The notes below the pieces were generated by a model. It saw only the letters and a program-made list of their open reading frames with translations, made no database searches and was not told the origin of the DNA. DNA of 5,083 bases from Candidatus Omnitrophota bacterium (GTDB lineage: Bacteria > Omnitrophota > Gorgyraeia > Aquiviventales > Aquiviventaceae): contig JACQRB010000025.1 of NCBI GenBank assembly GCA_016206685.1, positions 1 through 5,083 of the forward strand. Direction: 5' to 3'. The position numbers and the translations under genes are program-made. Positions 1-5,066 of this stretch are shown here, piece by piece (the first letter of the stretch is position 1; each line of letters opens with the position of its first letter).

Positions 1-38
1 AGTCTGATCTGCATGGCGACATGCAGCTAACACAGATG
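1..38 (+). ncRNA. 3' end of a group I intron (partial, runs off the window start)
   Basis: Positions 1-4 (AGTC) match the end of the conserved P7 3' strand of group I introns. ATCTG at 7-11 pairs perfectly with CAGAT at 33-37, and the next base is G38, which fits the terminal guanosine (omega-G) of the intron. Inside this stem is a hairpin with a GCGA tetraloop (16-19) on CATG/CATG (12-15/20-23); an alternative pairing extends it to 7 bp (9-15/20-26). A GNRA loop on P9 is typical of this class, and the layout resembles what I recall of the cyanobacterial tRNA-Leu intron 3' end. The flanking 3' exon is the anticodon loop of a tRNA, the usual home of bacterial group I introns. The P1-P8 core is outside the window, so the class is inferred from the 3' domain alone. 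No D-arm or acceptor 5' strand is present here, which argues against an uninterrupted tRNA. Confidence 0.7.
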
Positions 39-78
39 TTTAAGCTGTGGGTGCTGGGTTCGAGTCCCAGGCGGCCCA
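39..78 (+). tRNA. tRNA-Lys(UUU), 3' exon of an intron-interrupted gene (partial)
   Basis: This is the 3' half of a tRNA. The anticodon-loop remainder is TTTAA (39-43), followed by anticodon stem 3' strand GCTGT (44-48), a five-base variable region GGGTG (49-53), T stem CTGGG/CCCAG (54-58/66-70) around loop TTCGAGT (59-65), acceptor 3' strand GCGGCCC (71-77) and discriminator A78. Reading the loop as CU-UUU-AA gives anticodon UUU with A37 and A38. The short variable region, discriminator A and C-rich acceptor end all suit tRNA-Lys and exclude tRNA-Leu(UAA), which has a long variable arm. CCA is not encoded (CT follows). The 5' exon and most of the intron lie upstream of the window, so the Lys identity is an inference from this half. 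Confidence 0.72.
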
Positions 79-108
79 CTCGTTTTCCGCCTAAAGGCGG
101 AAAACGAG
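79..108 (+). repeat. perfect 13-bp inverted repeat abutting the tRNA; possible terminator or processing hairpin
   Basis: The arms 79-91 and 96-108 are exact reverse complements around a TAAA loop (92-95). The stem begins at the base right after the tRNA discriminator. It would form a very stable RNA hairpin, so it may end the tRNA transcript or mark the processing site. No T tract follows on either strand, so it is not a classical intrinsic terminator. The right arm overlaps the first unit of the heptamer array by two bases. It could also be a copy of a dispersed intergenic palindrome. Confidence 0.6.
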
Positions 109-134
109 AGTGACGAGTGATAAGTGATGAGTGA
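107..134 (+). repeat. degenerate 7-bp tandem repeat, four units, spanning the archease start codon
   Basis: The four consecutive heptamers are AGAGTGA (107-113), CGAGTGA (114-120), TAAGTGA (121-127) and TGAGTGA (128-134). Only the first two positions of the unit vary. The archease ATG at 127-129 spans units three and four, so the repeat supplies the start codon and the second residue. No Shine-Dalgarno sequence of the usual kind lies upstream of that start. Confidence 0.7.
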
Positions 135-570
135 AACTGAAGGGATACCTCAGAACAAAGGATACGAGTTTTTCGAGCACACCGCCGACACGGGCGTGAA
201 GATCTATGGTAAGCGTCTGGAGAATCTCTTCATCCACGCGGCGCAAGGCTTAGTGGCTGTCTTGGTGGAAGACAGCCCGATCGCAGTGTCCGAGTCGCGG
301 CTGATCGGGCTCAGCGGAACCTCCGTCGAGGCGCTGCTGCACGCCTGGCTCAAGGAGCTGCTGTTCTGGTTCTCGGCGGAGCGCTTTTTGCCTGGCGATT
401 ATCACTTCGACACCCTCACCGAGACCGAGCTGCGCGGGCGCATCGTGGGCGAACGATTCGATCCGGCCCGGCACCAACAGGGCATCGAGGTTAAGGGCAT
501 CACCTATCATCGCTTCCATGTGGCGCGCACCCACGAGGGGTGGGAAGCCGAGATCATCTTCGACGTGTGA
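127..570 (+). CDS. archease, RtcB-activating protein
   Basis: Archease is a small cytoplasmic metal-binding protein that speeds guanylylation of the RNA ligase RtcB and lets it turn over repeatedly. The 147-residue product has the usual family length. The N-terminal signature HTADTG lies at residues 18-23, with D21 the expected metal-binding aspartate. The conserved helix LLHAWLKELLFWF is at 70-82, the strand EVKGITYHRF at 121-130, and the chain ends in FDV with D146 as the conserved C-terminal acidic residue. ATG at 127 is preferred; a GTG directly before it (124) would add one residue. The start sits inside a heptamer array and has no clear ribosome-binding site. It is the first gene of a cluster with the PP-loop ATPase and rtcB, and this linkage to rtcB is itself well known and supports the call. 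Confidence 0.95.
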   Translation: MSETEGIPQNKGYEFFEHTADTGVKIYGKRLENLFIHAAQGLVAVLVEDSPIAVSESRLIGLSGTSVEALLHAWLKELLFWFSAERFLPGDYHFDTLTETELRGRIVGERFDPARHQQGIEVKGITYHRFHVARTHEGWEAEIIFDV

Positions 571-573
571 GGA
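569..573 (+). promoter_or_regulatory. ribosome binding site GAGGA for the PP-loop ATPase gene
   Basis: GAGGA overlaps the archease TGA stop (568-570) and lies 8 nt before ATG 582. It decides the start at 582 over an in-frame extension reaching upstream to 540, which would run back into archease and has no such site. Confidence 0.7.
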
Positions 574-581
574 CACCCCGG

Positions 582-1268
582 ATGCCTGAGCCGGTGTTGA
601 TGTGCTGGAGCGGGGGCAAGGACAGCTCCCTGGCCCTCCAGGCGGTGCTCCAGGATCCTGCGCTCAACGTCGAGGCGCTCTTGACGACGGTCACCGAGGG
701 CTATGAGCGCATCAGCATGCACGGGGTGCGCCGCGCGCTCCTGGAACAGCAGGCCGCCTCGCTGAAGCTGCCGCTTGAGCAGGTCCGTATTCCCATCCAG
801 GCTTCCAACGCCGTCTATGAAGCCGCCATGCGCGACGTGCTGATGCGCTACCAGGCGCGCGGGGTTTCGCGCGTGGTCTTCGGCGATCTCTTTCTCGAAG
901 ACATTCGCCGATATCGGGAGCGCAACCTCGCGCAGCTTGGGATGCAGGGGCTGTTTCCGCTGTGGCTCAAGGACACCGCCGCGCTCGCCAGGGCGTTCAT
1001 CGCGCAGGGCTTCCGCGCGATCCTCGTCTGTGTTGACCCGAACCAGCTTGACCCCGCCTTCTGCGGGCGGGAGTTCGACGAGGCCCTGCTGCGGGACTTC
1101 CCGCCCGGCGTCGATCCGTGCGGCGAGCGCGGGGAATTCCACACCTTCGTCTACGACGGGCCCATCTTTCAACGTCCAATCCCGGTGGCGAAAGGCGAGA
1201 TCGTCGAGCGGGAAGGATTCTGGTTCTGTGATCTCCTGCCGGGATCCAAACCGGTGATGGTCGGATGA
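582..1268 (+). CDS. COG2102/DUF71 PP-loop ATPase, diphthine-ammonia ligase (Dph6)-like
   Basis: This 228-residue adenylating enzyme has an N-terminal PP-loop SGGKDSS (residues 10-16) that would bind ATP. It also carries the family motif GDLFLEDIRRYRE in the middle and the C-terminal signature CGERGEFHTF followed by DGPIF (180-196). In eukaryotes and archaea the family includes Dph6, which amidates diphthine on elongation factor 2. Bacteria do not make diphthamide, so the substrate here must differ; some bacterial members have been predicted to act in B12 salvage. The neighbours, archease 11 nt upstream and rtcB overlapping by 4 nt, point instead to RNA repair or processing, but that is inference. 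The start at 582 is set by the GAGGA site. No truncation or missing motif is visible. The family call is firm; the specific function is unknown. Confidence 0.9.
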   Translation: MPEPVLMCWSGGKDSSLALQAVLQDPALNVEALLTTVTEGYERISMHGVRRALLEQQAASLKLPLEQVRIPIQASNAVYEAAMRDVLMRYQARGVSRVVFGDLFLEDIRRYRERNLAQLGMQGLFPLWLKDTAALARAFIAQGFRAILVCVDPNQLDPAFCGREFDEALLRDFPPGVDPCGERGEFHTFVYDGPIFQRPIPVAKGEIVEREGFWFCDLLPGSKPVMVG

Positions 1269-2740
1269 AAACTGCGCCCGCGCAGAGCTGGCACGGGCAG
1301 CTGGAGAAAGTGGACGACTACCGCTGGCGCATCCCGGCGTCCTACGACCCGGGCATGCGGGTGCCGGGAATCATTTTTGCCGATGAGCGGCTCCTGCAGG
1401 ACATCAGCAAGGACCAGGCCCTGCAGCAGGTGGCCAATGTCGCGCACCTGCCCGGCATCGTGCGCGCGTCGCTGGCGATGCCGGATATTCACTGGGGGTA
1501 CGGCTTCCCGATTGGAGGTGTGGCGGCGACGGACCCCAACGCCGGCGGCGTGGTTTCACCTGGCGGCGTCGGTTTCGACATAAATTGTGGCGTCAGGTTG
1601 ATCAAGACCTCGCTCACGCTCGAGCAAGTCCAGCCGAAACTCCGGTTGCTCGTCCAGACGCTCTTCAACACCATCCCCTGCGGCGTCGGGATGAGCGGCC
1701 AGATCCGCGTCACCCGCGAGGAGCAGCGCCGGGTCATGACCGACGGCTCGCGCTGGATCGTGGAGGAAAAAGGCTACGGGGTGCCGCAGGACCTGGAGCA
1801 CACCGAGTCCCACGGCGCCATCGAGGGGGCGGAACCGGCCAAGGTTTCACCCCGCGCCTACCAGCGCGGCAGCGACCAGCTCGGGACCCTGGGGTCGGGC
1901 AACCATTTCCTCGAGGTCCAGGTGGTGGACACCATCTTCGATGAGGAGGCGGCCAAGGTCTTCGGGTTGTCGGTGGGCCAGATCACCATGATGATCCATT
2001 CCGGCTCGCGGGGGTTTGGCTACCAGGTCTGCGACGACCACCTGGACGTCGTCGAGCGCGCCATGCAGCAGTACGGTCTGACGGTGCCTGACCGGCAACT
2101 GGCCTGCGTGCCCATCCACTCCGAGGAGGGGCAGGCCTACCTGGGCGCGATGCGCTGCGCGGCCAACTACGCCTGGGCGAACCGCCAGTGCCTGATGCAC
2201 CTGGCGCGCGGGGCGTTTGAGCACGTCTTCGGCAAGAACTGGCAGGAGCTGGGGATGCGGCTCATCTACGACGTCGCCCACAACATCGCCAAGTTCGAGC
2301 GCCATCGTACGAACGGCGCGGAGCACACGGTCCTGGTGCATCGCAAAGGCGCCACCCGCGCCTTTCCCCCAGGCCATCCGGAAATTCCCGCAGACTACCA
2401 GGGAGTCGGCCAACCGGTGATCATCCCCGGCGACATGGGCCGCCATTCCTTTTTGCTCGCCGGCACGATGGGCGCGATGGAGCAGACTTTCGGAACCGTG
2501 TGTCATGGGGCGGGCCGCATGATGTCCCGCGCGCAGGCCGTGCGCGAAGCCGAGGGGCGCTCCATCGAGAAAGAGCTGGAGAGCCAGGGGATCATCGTCA
2601 TGGGGCGGGGCAGGAAAGGGATCGCCGAGGAGCAACCCCAGGCCTACAAAGACGTGAATGACGTCGTGCGGGTGGTGCACCACGCGGGCCTGGCCAAGCG
2701 GGTCGCGCGGATGCGGCCGCTGGGCGTGATCAAAGGATAA
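1265..2740 (+). CDS. rtcB: RtcB RNA-splicing ligase (3'-phosphate / 2',3'-cyclic phosphate to 5'-OH)
   Basis: RtcB is a GTP- and Mn2+-dependent RNA ligase that joins 2',3'-cyclic-phosphate or 3'-phosphate ends to 5'-OH ends during tRNA splicing and RNA repair. The 491-residue product belongs to the long form, close to the archaeal enzyme. The active site is complete. D105 and C108 lie in GFDINCG, N213 and H214 in GSGNHF, H245 in IHSGSRG and H339 in VAHN; these are the metal ligands and nucleotide-binding residues. H414 in CHGAGR is the histidine expected to carry GMP, and K490 lies in the C-terminal VIKG. Each aligns with the characterised Pyrococcus residues at an offset of about 10-11. The ATG overlaps the upstream stop as ATGA, and only a weak ribosome site is seen, so translation is probably coupled to the preceding gene. 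Archease in the same cluster is its known activator. Confidence 0.98.
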   Translation: MKTAPAQSWHGQLEKVDDYRWRIPASYDPGMRVPGIIFADERLLQDISKDQALQQVANVAHLPGIVRASLAMPDIHWGYGFPIGGVAATDPNAGGVVSPGGVGFDINCGVRLIKTSLTLEQVQPKLRLLVQTLFNTIPCGVGMSGQIRVTREEQRRVMTDGSRWIVEEKGYGVPQDLEHTESHGAIEGAEPAKVSPRAYQRGSDQLGTLGSGNHFLEVQVVDTIFDEEAAKVFGLSVGQITMMIHSGSRGFGYQVCDDHLDVVERAMQQYGLTVPDRQLACVPIHSEEGQAYLGAMRCAANYAWANRQCLMHLARGAFEHVFGKNWQELGMRLIYDVAHNIAKFERHRTNGAEHTVLVHRKGATRAFPPGHPEIPADYQGVGQPVIIPGDMGRHSFLLAGTMGAMEQTFGTVCHGAGRMMSRAQAVREAEGRSIEKELESQGIIVMGRGRKGIAEEQPQAYKDVNDVVRVVHHAGLAKRVARMRPLGVIKG

Positions 2741-2742
2741 TC

Positions 2743-2777
2743 GAGTCCATAATCCACAGTCGATAGTCCATAGACAA
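2743..2777 (+). repeat. degenerate 7-bp tandem repeat, about five units, ending at the serS start codon
   Basis: Reading in steps of seven gives GAGTCCA (2743), TAATCCA (2750), CAGTCGA (2757), TAGTCCA (2764) and TAGACAA (2771), with a consensus near YAGTCCA. The last unit ends at the base before the serS ATG. The array fills essentially the whole 37-nt gap between rtcB and serS and contains neither a Shine-Dalgarno site nor a recognisable promoter. The unit differs from the array before archease, but the period and placement are the same. Confidence 0.65.
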
Positions 2778-4067
2778 ATGATTGACCCCAAGCTCTTACG
2801 AGAGCAACCAGACGTTATTCGTGAAGCGCTCAAGCGGCGTCACTATACGTTTGATCTCGAGACGCTCCTCAACATCGATCGACAACGCCGAGAGAACTTG
2901 GCCGGGATTGAAACGCAACGGCACCTGTTGAAGCAAGAATCTGATGAGTTCGCCAAGCAAAAAAGCGGACCAAACGTATCGCCACCGCTACATTTGAAAC
3001 AACGCTCAAAGGGCATTAAGCGTTTGGAGGAGCAGCTCAAGACGTACGAAGTGCGTGTACAGAGTGAGCTGGCGCTTATTCCGAACATCCCGCACAAGTC
3101 GGTGCCGGTGGGAGACGCCACAGCGAATCAGGTCGTGCGCGTCGTCGGAGAACAGCCGGCCCTGACGTTCAAGCCCAAGACGCACCTCGAGTTGGCCGAC
3201 AGCCTTGGGCTGCTCGACTTTGCCCGCGCGGCCAAGATGACCGGCTCGCACTTTCCGCTCTACACCGGGCTCGGGGCGCGCCTGGAGCGCGCGCTCATCA
3301 ACTGGATGCTCGACGTCCAGACCAAGGAGCACGGCTACACCGAGGTCTTCCCGCCGTTTCTGGTCAACCGCGAGGCGATGTTCGCGACCGGGCAGCTGCC
3401 GAAGTTCGAAGAAGACATGTATCGCCTGAAGGATGATGATCTGTTTCTCGTGCCCACGGCTGAGGTGCCGGTGACGAACCTCCATCGGGATGAGATCCTC
3501 GATGAGGCGCAATTGCCGCTGGGCTACGCGGCCTACACGGCCTGTTTCCGCCGGGAAGCCGGCTCCTACGGCAAGGACACGCGCGGGCTCATCCGCGTGC
3601 ATCAATTTGACAAAGTGGAGTTAGTGAAATTCACCACGCCCCAAACGTCTTATGAGGAGCACGAGCGGCTGGTCGGACACGCCGAGACGATCCTCAAGCG
3701 CCTGGGACTGCATTATCGGGTGGTCTGTCTGGCGACGGGAGATCTGAGCTTTGCGGCAGCCAAGTGCTACGACTTGGAAGCGTGGGCGCCGGGGCTGGGG
3801 CAGTACCTGGAGGTCTCCAGCTGCAGCAACTTCGAAGAGTTCCAGGCCCGCCGCGCGAACATCCGCTATCGGGCCACGGACACCAGGAAAGCGGCGTACG
3901 TCCATACGCTCAACGGGTCCGGCGTCGCGCTGGCGCGCACGCTGGTCTGCCTGCTGGAAACGCATCAACAACCGGACGGACGCATCCTGATCCCTGAGGC
4001 CTTGCGTCCGTATCTCGATGGGAGAACCCATGTCGACCGTGGCGCGGTGGATCGGACGGCTCGTTAA
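2778..4067 (+). CDS. serS: seryl-tRNA synthetase
   Basis: This class II synthetase charges tRNA-Ser with serine in the cytoplasm. The 429-residue length is normal. The N-terminal helical arm (about residues 1-110), which grips the long variable arm of tRNA-Ser, is followed by the catalytic core. The core has PTAEVP at 226-231 (serine binding), motif 2 FRREAGSYGKDTRG at 257-270 leading into RVHQFDKVEL, then SSCSNFEEFQARR at 347-359, and motif 3 NGSGVALARTL at 379-389 with R387 as the ATP-binding arginine. The chain continues about 14 residues past the usual end (PYLDG, 411-415), over the start of the next gene. ATG 2778 gives the standard MIDPKLLRE start but has no Shine-Dalgarno sequence, because a heptamer array precedes it. 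The first ~280 bases are about 51% G+C against about 64% for the next 540. Three cognate tRNA genes lie just downstream. Confidence 0.98.
   Translation: MIDPKLLREQPDVIREALKRRHYTFDLETLLNIDRQRRENLAGIETQRHLLKQESDEFAKQKSGPNVSPPLHLKQRSKGIKRLEEQLKTYEVRVQSELALIPNIPHKSVPVGDATANQVVRVVGEQPALTFKPKTHLELADSLGLLDFARAAKMTGSHFPLYTGLGARLERALINWMLDVQTKEHGYTEVFPPFLVNREAMFATGQLPKFEEDMYRLKDDDLFLVPTAEVPVTNLHRDEILDEAQLPLGYAAYTACFRREAGSYGKDTRGLIRVHQFDKVELVKFTTPQTSYEEHERLVGHAETILKRLGLHYRVVCLATGDLSFAAAKCYDLEAWAPGLGQYLEVSSCSNFEEFQARRANIRYRATDTRKAAYVHTLNGSGVALARTLVCLLETHQQPDGRILIPEALRPYLDGRTHVDRGAVDRTAR
4020..4025 (+). promoter_or_regulatory. ribosome binding site GGGAGA for the membrane-protein gene
   Basis: GGGAGA lies inside the serS 3' end, 4 nt before ATG 4030. 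It favours the start at 4030 over the in-frame ATG at 4018, which would place the site inside the coding sequence and has no purine-rich site of its own. Confidence 0.55.
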
Positions 4068-4740
4068 GCTCGTCATCGGGCTCTTGTTGGTCCCGCCGTT
4101 TCTCGGCGTCGCAGCGGGGGTCTGGCGGCAGCTCGGTGAGGGGGCTGCAGGCTCCAAGTCATTCGCGGATTGGGCCCTCCTTGGCATCGTCGGCTACGTC
4201 GGGGTGCATCTGTTCGTGGTGCAGCCCAAGGCCCTGTTCCGCGCGCAGCACCGGCTGCTGTCCACGCTCTCGGTCTGGCTCTTCGGCGGGCAGGTGACCA
4301 CGGAGCCGCCGAAAGGCGAGAAGAAATCAGAAAAGACCGAGAAGGGCAAAGGCTCGGCCGAAGGCGCGCAAGGCTCGACGCTGCTGGTGCTCAGCCCGTA
4401 CCTGATCCCGCTCTACACGATGCTCGCGTGCGTGGCCTCGTGGGTCCTGAAGCGCTCGCTTCACTCGGAGCTGCTGGATCCCATCACGGCCGTTCTGATC
4501 GGCGCCAGCCTCAGCTTGCATTGGGTGATGGCGGCGGATGACCTGCAGCAGAACCGCAAGCGGTTCCCGGTGGACGCCTACCTGCTGGCCCTGGTCCTCA
4601 TCGGCCTGGTCAGCTCGGTGGTCGTGGCGCTGTGCCTGCCGATGGCGGTGCCGTCGTTCTCGGTGCCCGGGGTGTTTGCCGAGGCCATGCGCCAGGCCCA
4701 TGCGATCTACGCGGCCGTGTTCGGGGCCTTGTTCGTTTGA
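4030..4740 (+). CDS. integral membrane protein, unknown function (possibly a degenerate M50-like fold)
   Basis: I cannot assign this 236-residue protein to a characterised family. Hydrophobic segments lie near residues 12-32, 48-65, 117-140, 150-168 and 182-207, with a further weakly hydrophobic C-terminal stretch at 214-236. A charged Lys/Glu-rich linker (about 93-114) divides the protein. Some local patterns recall M50-type site-2-protease relatives: HRLLS at 74-78 where HExxH would sit, WLFGGQV at 83-89, SPYLIPLYT at 122-130 and DDLQQNRKRF at 170-179. The zinc-binding Glu and second His are absent, so it would not be an active protease of that type. The gene overlaps serS by 38 nt in another frame, has a ribosome site inside serS, and stops 4 nt before tRNA-Ser(UGA), so it is probably co-transcribed with both. 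The coding call is strong; the fold is a guess from pattern memory. Confidence 0.85.
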   Translation: MSTVARWIGRLVKLVIGLLLVPPFLGVAAGVWRQLGEGAAGSKSFADWALLGIVGYVGVHLFVVQPKALFRAQHRLLSTLSVWLFGGQVTTEPPKGEKKSEKTEKGKGSAEGAQGSTLLVLSPYLIPLYTMLACVASWVLKRSLHSELLDPITAVLIGASLSLHWVMAADDLQQNRKRFPVDAYLLALVLIGLVSSVVVALCLPMAVPSFSVPGVFAEAMRQAHAIYAAVFGALFV

Positions 4741-4744
4741 TAAT

Positions 4745-4835
4745 GGAGGAGTGGCTCGAGTGGCTTAAGGCGATGGTCCTGAAAACCATTGTCCACGCAA
4801 GTGGACCGCAGGTTCGAATCCTGCCTCCTCCGCCA
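4745..4835 (+). tRNA. tRNA-Ser(UGA)
   Basis: This is a type II tRNA. The acceptor GGAGGAG (4745-4751) pairs fully with CTCCTCC (4825-4831), and G4832 is the serine discriminator. Anticodon stem ATGGT/ACCAT (4773-4777/4785-4789) encloses loop CCTGAAA with anticodon TGA at 4780-4782. The variable arm is a 6-bp stem GTCCAC/GTGGAC with a GCAA loop (4791-4806). T arm is GCAGG-TTCGAAT-CCTGC (4808-4824). The CCA at 4833-4835 appears encoded, unlike in its neighbours, and may be chance. Position 33 is C instead of the near-universal U. The gene starts 4 nt after the stop codon of the membrane protein. Confidence 0.96.
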
Positions 4836-4845
4836 GAAATATCTA

Positions 4846-4932
4846 GGAGAGGTGGCTGAGCGGTTGAAAGCGCCGTTCTCGAAAAGCGGTAGGGTCGCAA
4901 GGCCCTCGAGAGTTCGAATCTCTCCCTCTCCG
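4846..4932 (+). tRNA. tRNA-Ser(CGA)
   Basis: Acceptor GGAGAGG (4846-4852) pairs with CCTCTCC (4925-4931), and the discriminator is G4932. The anticodon loop CTCGAAA (4878-4884) carries CGA at 4880-4882 on stem CCGTT/AGCGG. The variable arm is a 5-bp stem (4892-4896/4901-4905) with a GCAA loop. T arm is GAGAG-TTCGAAT-CTCTC (4908-4924). CCA is not encoded. It lies 10 nt after the encoded CCA of the preceding tRNA-Ser. Confidence 0.97.
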
Positions 4933-4977
4933 TTCAATGTCCGAAAGCGTGCGCAGCGACGAAAAACCGATTACAAT

Positions 4978-5066
4978 GGAGAGGTGTCTGAGCGGTTGAA
5001 AGAGCACGCTTGGAAAGCGTGTAGCCACCGAAAGGTGGCTCCCGGGTTCGAATCCCGGCCTCTCCG
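4978..5066 (+). tRNA. tRNA-Ser(GGA)
   Basis: Acceptor GGAGAGG (4978-4984) pairs with CCTCTCC (5059-5065), and the discriminator is G5066. The anticodon loop TTGGAAA (5010-5016) carries GGA at 5012-5014 on a perfect CACGC/GCGTG stem. The variable arm is a 7-bp stem AGCCACC/GGTGGCT with a GAAA loop (5023-5040). T arm is CCGGG-TTCGAAT-CCCGG (5042-5058). CCA is not encoded. The 45-nt spacer before it (4933-4977) shows no -35/-10 pair at a usable distance, so it is probably processed from the same transcript as the two serine tRNAs upstream. Confidence 0.97.

Noticed and set aside
1..78. An ordinary uninterrupted tRNA ending at 78, with ACAGA-TGTTTAA-GCTGT as anticodon arm.
   Set aside because: This needs G at position 33 and an A·G mismatch in the stem, and no D arm or GGGCCGC acceptor strand lies upstream. 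The group I intron 3' end explains 1-38 better.
1..78. 3' end of tmRNA.
   Set aside because: The T arm fits, but the acceptor end has C opposite position 3 where tmRNA needs the U of the alanine G·U pair, and no CCA or tmRNA pseudoknot is visible.
540..581. Upstream in-frame start for the PP-loop ATPase gene, overlapping archease.
   Set aside because: The added residues are not family-like, while ATG 582 has a well-placed GAGGA and gives the standard short N-terminus before the PP-loop.
1847..2833. Long antisense open frame (328 codons) opposite rtcB.
   Set aside because: It lies wholly across a complete, motif-rich rtcB and the serS start; long antisense frames are expected in G+C-rich coding DNA, and its product shows no recognisable motif.
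4739..4744. GATAAT at the end of the membrane-protein gene as a -10 element for the tRNA-Ser genes.
   Set aside because: Same spacing problem: initiation would fall within tRNA-Ser(UGA).
4972..4977. TACAAT just before tRNA-Ser(GGA) as a -10 promoter element.
   Set aside because: It abuts the mature tRNA 5' end, so transcription would start inside the tRNA; no -35 element is seen at the right distance.
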